From contig CANQBP010000011.1 of the NCBI GenBank assembly GCA_947589415.1, forward strand, positions 1 through 54,152: a DNA stretch of 54,152 bases. The letters run 5' to 3'. Of this stretch, positions 1 through 8,777 are shown one piece after another; the first letter of the stretch is position 1, and every line of letters begins with the position of its first letter. This DNA comes from an uncultured Clostridia bacterium. GTDB lineage: Bacteria; Bacillota; Clostridia; Oscillospirales; Acutalibacteraceae. The notes beneath the pieces are model-generated. The model had not been told where the DNA came from and searched no databases. It saw only the letters and a program-made list of their open reading frames with translations. Made by a program: the position numbers and the translations under genes.

Positions 1-223
1 ATCTGCCGTTATCCAGACGCTTGTAAAGCAGCAGAAAACCATCACCTTCCCACAGCAATGCCTTGATTCTGTCGTACCTTCGTCCGCAAAACAGAAATAC
101 TGCTCCCGAACATACATCAAGCTTAAAATTCTGCTGAATGATACCTGCAAGTCCGTCAATACCCCGACGAAGATCTGTGTATCCGCACACAATGTAATAC
201 GGTCCACTTATTTCCTTTAACAT
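1..223 (-). CDS. tnpB: IS66 family accessory protein TnpB (partial, C-terminus off window)
   Basis: The visible N-terminal part (about 74 codons) starts MLKEISGPYYIVCGYTDLRR and continues GIDGLAGIIQQNF, then a VFLFCGRR-type stretch. This is the hallmark of the IS66 Orf2/TnpB accessory protein, which is needed for transposition but has no known catalytic motif. The start ATG overlaps the tnpA stop by 7 bases (ATGTTAA), the usual IS66 translational coupling. The reading frame is open to the window edge, so completeness cannot be judged. Confidence 0.85.
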   Translation of the reverse strand, partial: MLKEISGPYYIVCGYTDLRRGIDGLAGIIQQNFKLDVCSGAVFLFCGRRYDRIKALLWEGDGFLLLYKRLDNGR

Positions 224-570
224 GATCTCATCCCTCGAAGTATGGCTATCATCAGCTCAGCTGATATGGTTGTTGGCAGTTCGATTTCTATTCCGTTTCC
301 GTTAATATGTATTTTCTCATCTGACTTTGTTGTACTCATATCTGACGGCATTTCGGTTTTACACTTCATCACCGGTACAATATCATGTTGGTTGGTTTCG
401 TTAAGCAGTTCCTCACGGATCACTTTCAGACGATAGTAAAATGTCTTTACCGATAGTCCCTGCATGACACACCAGTCATTAACCTTCATGCCGCTCCGCT
501 GATATTCTTCATACATCCGTTTCCAGTTATCATGTCTGACAACTTGCTTTACCTCCGCTATTTTATCCAT
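217..570 (-). CDS. tnpA: IS66 family accessory protein TnpA
   Basis: A 117-residue protein of the IS66 Orf1/TnpA type, a small helix-turn-helix protein thought to bind the element's ends. The conserved core is W..MYEEYQRSGMKVNDWC followed by LSVKTFYYRLK, the helix-turn-helix that recurs in IS66 TnpA. I start it at the ATG at 570 (MDKIAEVK) because an AAAAGGAG ribosome binding site lies 9 bases upstream. The in-frame ATG at 600 has no such site. It overlaps tnpB by 7 bases. The frame is intact, so the element may still be functional on this side. Confidence 0.85.
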   Translation of the reverse strand: MDKIAEVKQVVRHDNWKRMYEEYQRSGMKVNDWCVMQGLSVKTFYYRLKVIREELLNETNQHDIVPVMKCKTEMPSDMSTTKSDEKIHINGNGIEIELPTTISAELMIAILRGMRSC

Positions 571-710
571 TCTGATCAACTCCTTTTCCGGTCTTAACAC
601 TTATCCAGACCTGCTTGGAGTTATTTTACCATTTTCAAATTATTATTTGAAGTCGCTGGAGAATTGAGGGGATACGATACAGCAGGCACGGGAGTTAAAT
701 ATTACCGTTA

Positions 711-752
711 AAAAAACACAACCGTACTTGAAAAAGCCCGGTTGTGTTTTTT
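711..752 (-). terminator. Intrinsic terminator of the ftsE-ftsX-peptidase operon
   Basis: A 14-base perfect inverted repeat (AAAAAACACAACCG at 711-724, complement at 739-752) begins 20 bases past the stop of the peptidase gene. On the minus strand the stem ends in six T residues, and the mirror-image A/T flanks would also stop leftward and rightward readthrough between this operon and the IS66 element. Confidence 0.85.
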
Positions 753-771
753 ACATATTGTCATAACAAAT

Positions 772-2064
772 TTATTCGTATTCATCAAGGGGATTGTAGC
801 GCACACCGTAGTACTGCATTTCAAAATGCAGGTGCGGACCTGTTGAATATCCTGTAGAACCTACATATCCTATAAGCTGTCCCGGAACGACCTCCGTTCC
901 CGGAGAAATTGCAACTCCCGAAAGATGTCCGTATATAGAAACCTTTCCGTTTCCGTGATCTATCATAACATAATTTCCGTAACCTCCGCCGCAGCCGCAG
1001 CTTGATGATTTTCCGTAATCGTGCGGACAGCCTTCAAAGGTCGACATAACCGTTCCGTACCAACAAGCAACAACCGGCGAACCATATACATCACCGTCGG
1101 CAATATCAAGTGCGCCGTGGTTATCCGCACCTCTCCACTCTTCAAACGTTGAAGTAAGATATGTATGCCCCGGACAAGGCCAGACAAAGCCTCCGGTCGT
1201 ATCAACAAACGATTCATCATTGCCATTATCCGTATTTGTGTTATTATCTCCTCCGGAGGACTGTTGCTGCTGTTGTTGCTGCTGCAACAACTCAAGTCTG
1301 CGTTTTTTGATTTTTTCCGCAAGCTCTTTGTTGTATTCTTCGAGTGCCTTTTCAAGCTCCTGCTGACGTATTTGATTTTCCTTCATTGCCTGTTCCGTAT
1401 CCTGCTTATGTTGTGTAAGTTCGAGAATGACGGACGAATTTTCTTCAGACAATGCGTTGATCTCTTTCTTACTCTCTTCAAGTTTCTTTTTTTCGTTTTC
1501 AACCGCGAGCTTATCACTGCGAAGTTTTTCCTGTTCCTTGCCGATACCCTCCATTTCGGCCTTTAGGCCGTTTATAAGATTACTGTCATAAGCCGATATA
1601 CTTTGCGCAAGCTCCATTTTATCTACAAAATCAGAAAAATCCTTTGCCTTGAGTATCACTTCGAGCGTTGACACATCACCTGCCATATAAAGTGAACGCA
1701 ATCTCGCTTTCAGCAAATTAAGTCTGTCATCAATAGCCGAAAGACGTTCATCTATACGAACTTGATTTTCCTTAATTTCCGAATTAAGTTCCTTTATTTT
1801 GTTATTGCTGTCTTTGATTTTTGTTGTAAGCTCCGATATTTGTTTTTGCAGCTTTTTGCTGTATTCTTCTTTCTCCTTTAAAGCCTTTTCGGTTTCCTCA
1901 AGCTCTTGAGCATACTCGGAGTTTTCCTGCTGAAGCTGTTCATGCTCACGGGAATTTTCTTCCTCATCAAACGCATATGTATTAGATACAGCAACCATAG
2001 ATGCAGACAGCACAACAGATGCAAGACAGATAAAAAATCTCCTCAGTTTATGTTTACCAGCCAA
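772..2064 (-). CDS. Secreted coiled-coil M23 family murein hydrolase (PcsB/EnvC-like)
   Basis: A 430-residue exported protein. A signal peptide (positive MAGKHKLRRF, hydrophobic core, cleavage near TYA-FDEE) is followed by a long Glu/Lys/Gln coiled coil at about residues 35-265, a polyglutamine and Ser/Gly/Asn linker, and a C-terminal LytM/M23 peptidase domain (about 295-430). The zinc-site motifs HGALDIA (HxxxD) and HLHFE (HxH) are intact, so it should be an active peptidoglycan endopeptidase. A Cys-rich insert (CPHDYGKSSSCGCGGG) sits inside the domain. The start is a TTG at 2064 preceded by GGAGGGG. It overlaps ftsX by 11 bases. FtsEX is known to gate coiled-coil hydrolases or activators of this shape (PcsB, CwlO, EnvC), so the operon order supports that pairing. 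The specific substrate bond is inferred only. Confidence 0.88.
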   Translation of the reverse strand: MAGKHKLRRFFICLASVVLSASMVAVSNTYAFDEEENSREHEQLQQENSEYAQELEETEKALKEKEEYSKKLQKQISELTTKIKDSNNKIKELNSEIKENQVRIDERLSAIDDRLNLLKARLRSLYMAGDVSTLEVILKAKDFSDFVDKMELAQSISAYDSNLINGLKAEMEGIGKEQEKLRSDKLAVENEKKKLEESKKEINALSEENSSVILELTQHKQDTEQAMKENQIRQQELEKALEEYNKELAEKIKKRRLELLQQQQQQQQSSGGDNNTNTDNGNDESFVDTTGGFVWPCPGHTYLTSTFEEWRGADNHGALDIADGDVYGSPVVACWYGTVMSTFEGCPHDYGKSSSCGCGGGYGNYVMIDHGNGKVSIYGHLSGVAISPGTEVVPGQLIGYVGSTGYSTGPHLHFEMQYYGVRYNPLDEYE

Positions 2065-2968
2065 GAATTTCCCCTCCTTCTCTTCGCAAATACTTTGTTA
2101 TTGAAATAACTCCCCCAAGTGCGCCTATAAGGATTCCCGCACCCGAAAATCCGAGTAATACCCTAAGCCATATATCCCCAAGCGGAATGGTTGAGGAGGC
2201 AATCATTGAAAGCATACTTCCGGCAGATTCTCTTATCGGTTCATATAAACAAATAAGCACCACGGAAGAGAAAAGACCGGCTATAAGTCCTATTGACATA
2301 GCTTCAATAATAAACGGGATACGAACGAATGTATTTGTAGCACCCACGGATTTCATTATGCTGATTTCAAATCGTCTTGAATACATAGTCATTTTTATAG
2401 TATTGGATATAATGAAAAGCGTAACCACTCCGAGTATGAGAACAAGCCAAAATCCGGCAATAGTTACGAAGTAATTCAGCTTCGTAAGGGTTCTTGCAAC
2501 CGCAGCCCTGTCACTCACACTCACAACACCGTCAATTTTCTTAATTTCGTTTATCGTGCTTTCATATTCTGACAAGTCCTTTAGTCTTACCTTATAGACA
2601 TGACCGAGAGGATTATCATCACCCTGCATACTTTGGTAGATGTCATTGCCGATTTTATCCTTAAATTCCTTAATACCCTCGTCCTTAGAATAAAATTCAC
2701 ATTGATCTACATTTGAAATTTTCTTAATTTCAGGTCCTAATTTTATCGCATCAATATCGGACATCTTATAATCAAGGTATATGTTTATCTGATTATCGTC
2801 GCCTATGGTTGAAATAAGGCTGTTGACATTTGCCGAAAGAAGTATTGCCGCCCCCGTTATGATAAGACAGGAAACAAGGACAACTATCGAGGCAAGTGAC
2901 ATCATTCTGTTATTCCAAATATTTTTAAGACCTTCTTTTACAAGATATCTGCTGCTTGTAAATTTCAT
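2054..2968 (-). CDS. ftsX: Cell division ABC transporter permease FtsX
   Basis: 304 residues with the FtsX layout: a cytoplasmic N-terminus (RYLVKEGLKNIWNNRMMS), TM1 at about residues 25-45, a large extracytoplasmic loop (about 50-165) ending near DGVVSVSDRAAVARTL, then three more membrane segments. The FtsX signature (SRRFEISIMKSVGATNTFVRIP) lies between TM2 and TM3. FtsX does not transport a solute. It couples ATP hydrolysis by FtsE to activation of periplasmic or extracellular murein hydrolases. The ATG overlaps the ftsE stop by 4 bases (ATGA), and GGAGG sits 7 bases upstream. The extracellular loop would contact the coiled coil of the next gene's product. Confidence 0.95.
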   Translation of the reverse strand: MKFTSSRYLVKEGLKNIWNNRMMSLASIVVLVSCLIITGAAILLSANVNSLISTIGDDNQINIYLDYKMSDIDAIKLGPEIKKISNVDQCEFYSKDEGIKEFKDKIGNDIYQSMQGDDNPLGHVYKVRLKDLSEYESTINEIKKIDGVVSVSDRAAVARTLTKLNYFVTIAGFWLVLILGVVTLFIISNTIKMTMYSRRFEISIMKSVGATNTFVRIPFIIEAMSIGLIAGLFSSVVLICLYEPIRESAGSMLSMIASSTIPLGDIWLRVLLGFSGAGILIGALGGVISITKYLRREGGEILGW

Positions 2969-3696
2969 TGTTCTGCCTCCTCACTATTATCATCAATATT
3001 ATCAATTTCCTTTAAAGGATGATATTTTGTAGGAAGCTGTTGGTCAACTTCAATTTCTCCGTTTTTTATTATAATGACCCTTCCGCCGAATTTCTTGACC
3101 AACTCATGTTCATGGGTCACAACTATAATCGTTGTACCCCTGTTATTTATTTCCACCAGTTTCTTCATAATATCAAAGGACATTTTCGGATCTATATTTC
3201 CGGTCGGTTCGTCCGCAATAAGCATTTCGGGATTATTAACAAGAGCCCTTGCAAGGCTGACTCTTTGCTGTTCCCCTCCCGAAAGTTCGTTAGGCCGGCA
3301 TTTTTCCTTACCGTTAAGCCCGACCATATCTATTACGAATCTCACACGTTTTTTAATATCCCTTTCATGCGCCCCTATTGCCCTCATTGCAAACGCTATG
3401 TTGTCATAAACATTCATTTTATCAATAAGTCGGAAATCCTGAAAAACAATTCCCATTGTTCTCCTGAGATAGGGGATTTTTTGCCTTTTTATTTTCATGA
3501 GGTCATACCCGTTTACCGTAATCTTACCGAAATTGGCGGTTTCCTCACGTATAAGAAGTTTAAGAAATGTACTTTTTCCCGCACCCGAAGGCCCGACTAT
3601 AAAAACAAACTCTCCCTGTTTTATATCAAGGCTTATATTTTTAAGTGCCTCGGTACCGTTGGGGTATATTTTGGTAATATTTTCAAGATGAATCAT
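2965..3696 (-). CDS. ftsE: Cell division ATP-binding protein FtsE
   Basis: A 243-residue ABC ATPase. Walker A GPSGAGKST lies near residue 36, followed by the Q-loop region (GIVFQDFRLI), the signature LSGGEQQR, Walker B MLIADEPTGNID and the H-loop histidine in VVTHEHEL. The PTGNID form and the partner gene ftsX make FtsE secure rather than a generic ABC ATPase. The C-terminus carries an acidic extension. It is the first gene of the operon and has an AAGGGTG ribosome binding site and a good promoter at 3752-3780. It acts at the inner face of the membrane at the division septum. Confidence 0.95.
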   Translation of the reverse strand: MIHLENITKIYPNGTEALKNISLDIKQGEFVFIVGPSGAGKSTFLKLLIREETANFGKITVNGYDLMKIKRQKIPYLRRTMGIVFQDFRLIDKMNVYDNIAFAMRAIGAHERDIKKRVRFVIDMVGLNGKEKCRPNELSGGEQQRVSLARALVNNPEMLIADEPTGNIDPKMSFDIMKKLVEINNRGTTIIVVTHEHELVKKFGGRVIIIKNGEIEVDQQLPTKYHPLKEIDNIDDNSEEAEQ

Positions 3697-3751
3697 CTGT
3701 ATCGCACCCTTATTTAACGTATGTATAAATGTATTTTTATATCCTTATCTA

Positions 3752-3780
3752 ATTATACAATATATTACCCGCAAGGTCAA
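3752..3780 (-). promoter_or_regulatory. Sigma-A promoter of ftsEX operon
   Basis: On the minus strand TTGACC (3775-3780) and TATAAT (3752-3757) are separated by exactly 17 bases, about 55 bases upstream of the ftsE start. The rest of the gap between ftsE and the next gene (3781-4099) is AT-rich with a few hairpins and no gene that I can support. Confidence 0.8.
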
Positions 3781-3959
3781 ATATAAAACACTTAACTTGA
3801 AAAATAAATTTGGAAATGCCGTTTCGTTCGGAAAATTTACGGCATAAAGTTTTCTTTTTCGGTATTTTTTATCATTTACGAAATGTTTTAGAGTATTTTT
3901 GCAAAATAAAACCAATTTCCGCAGTCTTTCAAAGCAATGCACAAAAAATTACTTTTAAA

Positions 3960-3976
3960 TACGGGGCCGCCCCGTA
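3960..3976 (-). terminator. GC-rich hairpin, possible terminator of the CdaR-type gene
   Basis: TACGGGG and CCCCGTA form a 7-bp stem with a 3-base loop in an otherwise AT-rich gap. On the minus strand it is followed by ATTTAAAAG and then TTTTTT after a delay, so it is a weak terminator candidate about 125 bases after the stop at 4100. Another 7-bp inverted repeat (ACTAACG/CGTTAGT, 4030-4054) lies closer but lacks a T-tract. Confidence 0.35.
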
Positions 3977-4099
3977 ATAGGACGACCCCCGCATAATGGT
4001 TTTCAAACACATCTTTCGGCCGTGCCGTGACTAACGATGCCAAGACCCGTTAGTAATAATACGTACAATGAACCGTATTCGTGCGAAAACGCAGTATTA

Positions 4100-5185
4100 T
4101 CAATATTTTATGGGATTGGAGGAAAGGTATTTCTTTACCATGAGTGCTACCTTAAATATAATGGCGTCCTCAAATTCTCTCAAATCCAAACCGGTCAGTT
4201 TCTTTATTTTTTCAAGTCTGTAAACAAGAGTATTTCTATGTACAAACAGCTTTCTTGATGTTTCGGAAACATTAAGGTTATTTTCAAAGAAACGCTGTAT
4301 TGTAAACAAGGTTTCCTGATCGAGCGACTCTATGGAGCCTCTCTTAAATACCTCTTTAAGGAACATATCGCAAAGGGTTGTCGGGAGTTGGTATATAAGT
4401 CTTGCAATTCCCAGCTTGTCATAATTTACGATCGAACGTTCCGTGTCAAAAACCTTACCTACCTCAAGAGCAACTTGTGCTTCCTTGAATGAACGTGCAA
4501 GATCCTTAATTCCGGTCACGGGCGTTCCTATTCCTATAACACAGTGCGTATAAAATTCTCCCGAAAGCGTGTCCACTATCGAACCGGCAAGTTTTTCAAG
4601 ATCCTTTGAGTCGATATCCTGCTTAATTTCCTTGACAAGCGCTATATCGGTTTCATTTATGTTGATAACAAAATCCTTAGACTTATCGGGGAAAAGGTTT
4701 TGTATGACGTCAAAAGCGGAAATATCCGTTTTTGAAGATATTTTTATAAGCATACATACTCTTGTTACATCGGAATTAAATTTAAGCTCTCTTGATTTCA
4801 AATAAATATCTCCCGGCAGTATATTGTCGAGAATAACATTTTTAATAAAATTGCCTCTATCGTATTTTTCATCATAGTATTGTTTAATGCTGCCGAGCGA
4901 TATAGCAAGTATTGCGGCATATTTTTGAGCGGCATAATCATTTCCCGCAACAAAAACGGCATACTCATTTCTCGGATTGTTGCCGAACGACTTATATGTA
5001 TAACCGTTAAGAACAAACGGAGCGGCAGATGTAAGCATTTCCGAAGTTATATGCTCGTTTACTTCGCCGATCTTACCGAGTTCGCTGCAAGCGATAACCA
5101 CGGAGGTTTCATCAATAACACCTATTGTTCTGTCTATGGTATCTCTCATCTGGTGTATTACACCTTGAAACAATCTGTTAGACAT
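4100..5185 (-). CDS. CdaR/PucR-family transcriptional regulator
   Basis: A 361-residue protein. The C-terminus (LFVHRNTLVYRLEKIKKL then GLDLREFEDAI) is the PucR/CdaR-type helix-turn-helix (HTH_30), preceded by a GGDEF-like CdaR middle domain (about 130-260: GIGTPVTGIKDLARSFKEA then VALEVG). The N-terminal 120 residues resemble a sensor-type region (IGVIDETSVVIACSELGKIG, then a Tyr-containing domain). Relatives sense sugar acids, purine-breakdown metabolites or amino acids; the ligand here is unknown. I prefer the ATG at 5185 over the upstream GTG at 5200, because that GTG is part of the GTGAGGG ribosome binding site. It stands alone between two operons. Its binding site and targets cannot be read from the sequence. 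Confidence 0.8.
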   Translation of the reverse strand: MSNRLFQGVIHQMRDTIDRTIGVIDETSVVIACSELGKIGEVNEHITSEMLTSAAPFVLNGYTYKSFGNNPRNEYAVFVAGNDYAAQKYAAILAISLGSIKQYYDEKYDRGNFIKNVILDNILPGDIYLKSRELKFNSDVTRVCMLIKISSKTDISAFDVIQNLFPDKSKDFVININETDIALVKEIKQDIDSKDLEKLAGSIVDTLSGEFYTHCVIGIGTPVTGIKDLARSFKEAQVALEVGKVFDTERSIVNYDKLGIARLIYQLPTTLCDMFLKEVFKRGSIESLDQETLFTIQRFFENNLNVSETSRKLFVHRNTLVYRLEKIKKLTGLDLREFEDAIIFKVALMVKKYLSSNPIKY

Positions 5186-5648
5186 ATTTTGTTCCCTCAC
5201 TTTAAAATAGAAAATATAAAAAATAGATTTAAAACGTTTGTAGAGTACAGTTTAGAAATAAATAAAAACATAAATCTACAAAACCTCTATATACATTTTA
5301 CACAAAACGATTTGAAAATGCAACTGTTTTATTAAATTTTTATTATTTAAAACATAAAAAATTATGAAACTTAACGGAAATTATATTTTTTAGAAATTTT
5401 TTATGGAAAATTTAACCCATAATTCGACAAAGAGCAGTAAATTTTTTAGTCAGTAATTAACGATTATGAGTCTGTTTTTTACATATTGATGTTTTTAACA
5501 TGGGAAAACGTTATTTTGACTATATTCTATACAGCAATTTAATGTATATAAATTGTGAAAAAACAGGTATTTGCGGATAATTAAGTAAATTAAATGATAA
5601 AAGCAGCAAAACGGTAATTCGTTATGTAATTTATGTAAATAAGCTGTC
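5186..5648. other. AT-rich divergent intergenic region
   Basis: About 460 bases between the CdaR-type gene and the methionine synthase operon. It is very AT-rich and holds no supportable gene. A second, weaker plus-strand promoter is possible (TTGACT at 5516 with TAATGT 18 bases on). I looked for SAM, SAH and cobalamin riboswitch cores, which would be natural before metH, and saw none. Confidence 0.5.
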
Positions 5649-5677
5649 TTGAAAATAGTATCGGAATATGGTATCAT
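5649..5677 (+). promoter_or_regulatory. Sigma-A promoter of the methionine synthase operon
   Basis: TTGAAA (5649-5654), a 17-base spacer and TATCAT (5672-5677). Transcription should begin near 5684, which rules out the in-frame ATG at 5668 and points to the TTG start at 5704. Confidence 0.75.
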
Positions 5678-5703
5678 TATTGTACGACAGTGAGGTGAGA
5701 AGT

Positions 5704-6309
5704 TTGAAAAGCAGTGATATTTTTATGATAAACGCAAAAGCGGAAAGTGTAGAAATAAATAAAAATGAGCTTGCTCAGCGTTTGAAAGTGGAACGCGGAT
5801 ACACAAATGATGTTATTGAGTCGTGTAAACGTTCGCTGCTCGGAATAATAAATTATAAATGCGTATATATACGCACTAATGTTGATTTAAGCGGGGGGAA
5901 TGTATGTGATTTCGGGTTTATGAAAGCATACAGCAAAAACCTCTACAAAAATCTTCACGGGTGCAGTGAAGCCTTCGTTATGGCCCTTACTGCGGGGATA
6001 GCCGTTGACAGAGAACTTGCAAAGCTGAAAATAACTTCACAAGCCGAATATTTTATAACCGATGCTGCCGCATCGGCGGCAATAGATTCGTTTTGCGATT
6101 ATGCCTGCAATATCATGGGGGACGGTCTTGACTGCGCCGTAAGGTTCAGTCCGGGATACGGGGATCTTTCCCTCACACTTCAAAAACCGCTGTTAGAAAG
6201 GCTTAACGCTCAATCACTTCTCGGAATAAGTCTTAGTCCGTCATATCTGATGACACCTATGAAATCTATAACTGCTGTAATGGGGATAAAAAATGAAAAA
6301 CATACTTGA
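5704..6309 (+). CDS. B12-dependent methionine synthase activation-domain protein
   Basis: A stand-alone protein of about 201 residues. Its C-terminal half carries the pattern RFSPGYGDLSLTLQ, then LLGISLSPSYLMTPMKS and ITAVMGI, which is the methionine synthase SAM-binding reactivation module. Clostridial MetH enzymes commonly lack this module, so a separate protein is thought to do reductive methylation of inactivated cob(II)alamin using SAM. The start TTG at 5704 follows GAGGTGA by 5 bases and lies downstream of the predicted transcription start, whereas the ATG at 5668 falls inside the promoter. It overlaps metH by 17 bases, so the two are translationally linked, which fits a dedicated partner. 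Confidence 0.82.
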   Translation: MKSSDIFMINAKAESVEINKNELAQRLKVERGYTNDVIESCKRSLLGIINYKCVYIRTNVDLSGGNVCDFGFMKAYSKNLYKNLHGCSEAFVMALTAGIAVDRELAKLKITSQAEYFITDAAASAAIDSFCDYACNIMGDGLDCAVRFSPGYGDLSLTLQKPLLERLNAQSLLGISLSPSYLMTPMKSITAVMGIKNEKHT

Positions 6310-8665
6310 ATTGATAAAAGAAAAAAGAATATATTTTGACGGGGGAACGGGAACGGTTCTCCAAAATATGGGACTTCCTGCCGGTCAGCCTCCGGAATTA
6401 TGGAACATAGCATATCCCGAAAAGATAATTGCCTTGCATAATATGTATTTTGATGCCGGTGCAAATATAGTAAAAACCAATACATTCGGCATTAACCGTG
6501 ATAAGTTTGAGAATTACGGCGAACTCATAAGGGCGGGAATAAAATGCGCAAAAACGGCTGCCGACGGCAGAAGTGATGCATATGTCGCTTTTGATATGGG
6601 GCCGACAGGTCAGCTTCTCGAACCGTTAGGTCAGATGAAATTTGAGGAGGCAGTATCGGTTTTTGCAGATAATGTAAAGGTTGCGTCAGAATGTGGTGCA
6701 GACCTTATACTGATAGAAACCATGAATGACAGTTATGAAACAAAAGCAGCCGTTATTGCCGCTAAGGAAAATTGTGATTTACCGATATTCGTTACAAATG
6801 TATATGACGAAAGCGGAAAACTGATGACAGGGGCAAATCCCGAAGCAATGATTGCTATGCTTGAGGGACTCGGAGTATCGGCTCTCGGAATGAATTGTTC
6901 ACTCGGCCCGGATATAATGCTCGGAATAATAGGGAAATTTAGGGAGTATTCCTCTATTCCCGTTATAGTTAATCCTAATGCGGGACTTCCGGAGGTGAGA
7001 AACGGGGAAACGGTATATAATATCAATGCAGATGAATTTTCTGATTATATGGCGGAAATTGCCGAACAGGGAGGTACGATACTCGGCGGGTGCTGTGGAA
7101 CTACACCCGAATTTATCGAGAAAATGATCAAAAAAACCGAGTCACTTCCGTATGTATTGCCCGATAAAAAGGAGCATACCTGCGTATCGTCATATACACA
7201 CGCTGTTTTTGTACATAAAGAACCTGTTCTAATCGGCGAGCGCATAAACCCTACCGGTAAATCTAAACTCAAAGAGGCACTCCGAAGCGGAAATCTCAAT
7301 TATATTCTAAACGAAGGTATAAAGCAGACAGATGCTGGAGCGCATATTCTCGATGTAAATGTGGGATTGCCCGAAATAGACGAAACAGAAATGATGATAA
7401 AATGCGTTTCAGCCCTGCAAGCCGTGACGGATTTACCGCTGCAAATAGATTCGACAAATTATGATACCCTCGAAAAAGCCGTAAGAATATATAACGGCAA
7501 ACCGCTCGTTAATTCTGTAAACGGTACGGAAGAAAGCATGAAAAATGTTTTCCCGATCGTTCGGAAATACGGCGGAGCATTGATTGCGCTTACAATTGAT
7601 GAGAAAGGCATACCCGATACGGCGCAGGGACGTGCGGATATAGCACGAAAAATTATCGAATGTGCGGATACATACGGCATATCAAAAAACAATATAATAG
7701 TTGACCCCCTTGCACTCACAATATCATCAAATCCCGAAAGTGCCGTCGTTACTCTCGAATCAATAAGACTAATACGTGACCTCGGTGTAAAAACGAGTCT
7801 TGGCATTTCCAATATTTCATTCGGTCTGCCCCAAAGAGATCTGATAACATCAACATTTTATTCAACCGCCCTCCAATGCGGTCTTAATTGTGCGATAATG
7901 AACCCTTTCTCTTCCGCCATGATGAATGTATATTATGCATACCGTGCGTTAAATATGCTCGACAACGGGTGCGTTGATTATATATCATACGCTTCCTCGG
8001 ATATCAATGCCCCGTCAAAACAGACCGAAATAAAATCCGAGGAAACACTTCGTTCAAGTATCGCAAGGGGACTTAAAGACAGCGCGGTTATACAAACCGA
8101 AAAATTATTGGAAGATAATACCGAACCGCTTGATATAATAAATAACCATATAATACCTGCTCTTAATGAAATAGGAACGGCGTTTGAACAAAAAAAGGCA
8201 TATTTGCCCCAGCTTCTTATGAGTGCTGATGCGGCAACATCTGCATTTGAGTGTGTTAAGAAAAAAATACCGTCCGAACAATCGGATAAAAGCAAGGCTA
8301 TCGTCCTTGCAACCGTAAAGGGGGATATACACGATATCGGTAAAAATATCGTCAAGGTACTTATGGAAAGCTACGGATTTACGGTTTACGACCTCGGCAG
8401 AGATGTACCCCCGGAGGAGATAAAACAATGCGCACTTGAACATAATTGTAAACTTGTCGGATTGAGTGCGCTAATGACAACAACCGTGCCGTCCATGGCT
8501 GAAACGATAAAGCTGCTTAACGAAACCGACAGAAATATTAAAATCATGGTGGGCGGCGCCGTACTTAATCAGGAATATGCCGATATGATAGGTGCGGATT
8601 TTTACGGTGCAGACGCTATGGACAGCGTGCGCTATGCGGAGAGTTTCTACGGCGGCAAGAAATAG
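6293..8665 (+). CDS. metH: Methionine synthase, cobalamin-dependent (short form)
   Basis: A 790-residue enzyme that methylates homocysteine using methyltetrahydrofolate via methylcobalamin. Domains in order: homocysteine-binding barrel (1-290) with the zinc cysteines near 202 (GMNCSLGP) and 266-267 (GGCCGTTP); pterin-binding barrel (about 310-570, starting VLIGERINPTGKSK); four-helix cap (about 590-660); cobalamin-binding Rossmann domain with GDIHDIGKNIV, whose histidine (near residue 680) is the lower axial ligand. It stops after the B12 domain, without the about 330-residue activation domain of the E. coli enzyme (1227 aa). That function is supplied by the upstream overlapping gene. Cytoplasmic; last step of methionine synthesis. 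No terminator is obvious before the next gene. Confidence 0.95.
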   Translation: MKNILELIKEKRIYFDGGTGTVLQNMGLPAGQPPELWNIAYPEKIIALHNMYFDAGANIVKTNTFGINRDKFENYGELIRAGIKCAKTAADGRSDAYVAFDMGPTGQLLEPLGQMKFEEAVSVFADNVKVASECGADLILIETMNDSYETKAAVIAAKENCDLPIFVTNVYDESGKLMTGANPEAMIAMLEGLGVSALGMNCSLGPDIMLGIIGKFREYSSIPVIVNPNAGLPEVRNGETVYNINADEFSDYMAEIAEQGGTILGGCCGTTPEFIEKMIKKTESLPYVLPDKKEHTCVSSYTHAVFVHKEPVLIGERINPTGKSKLKEALRSGNLNYILNEGIKQTDAGAHILDVNVGLPEIDETEMMIKCVSALQAVTDLPLQIDSTNYDTLEKAVRIYNGKPLVNSVNGTEESMKNVFPIVRKYGGALIALTIDEKGIPDTAQGRADIARKIIECADTYGISKNNIIVDPLALTISSNPESAVVTLESIRLIRDLGVKTSLGISNISFGLPQRDLITSTFYSTALQCGLNCAIMNPFSSAMMNVYYAYRALNMLDNGCVDYISYASSDINAPSKQTEIKSEETLRSSIARGLKDSAVIQTEKLLEDNTEPLDIINNHIIPALNEIGTAFEQKKAYLPQLLMSADAATSAFECVKKKIPSEQSDKSKAIVLATVKGDIHDIGKNIVKVLMESYGFTVYDLGRDVPPEEIKQCALEHNCKLVGLSALMTTTVPSMAETIKLLNETDRNIKIMVGGAVLNQEYADMIGADFYGADAMDSVRYAESFYGGKK

Positions 8666-8777
8666 CACACTGATTGTATGTTTTGATATTTCACATAGAG
8701 GATTATCATTTTGCTCAATACTTATTCATAAACATTAACAACAAGATAACCAAAGTTATATGGGAGAGTTAATGCTT

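Larger units (their letters stand above)
1..629 (-). mobile_element. IS66-family insertion sequence, tnpA-side end (cut by window edge)
   Basis: The overlapping tnpA and tnpB genes identify an IS66-type element transcribed leftward. Its large transposase gene (tnpC) and far end lie outside the window. IS66 terminal repeats usually begin GTAA. Read on the minus strand, a GTAA starts at position 629, about 60 bases before tnpA, so I place the end there. The sequence just beyond (from 630) would hold one copy of the 8-bp target duplication, which cannot be verified without the other end. Confidence 0.65.

Noticed and set aside
1165-1566. Leucine-rich open frame opposite the M23 peptidase gene
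   Set aside because: It is the antisense of a Gln/Glu-rich coiled coil, which always gives Leu/Phe-rich shadow frames.
4037-4258. 73-codon open frame on the plus strand opposite the CdaR-type gene
   Set aside because: No ribosome binding site, no family pattern, and it overlaps the 3' end of a convincing gene.
5186-5703. SAM, SAH or cobalamin riboswitch expected before metH
   Set aside because: The transcript start near 5684 leaves about 20 bases of leader before the TTG, so there is no room for one.
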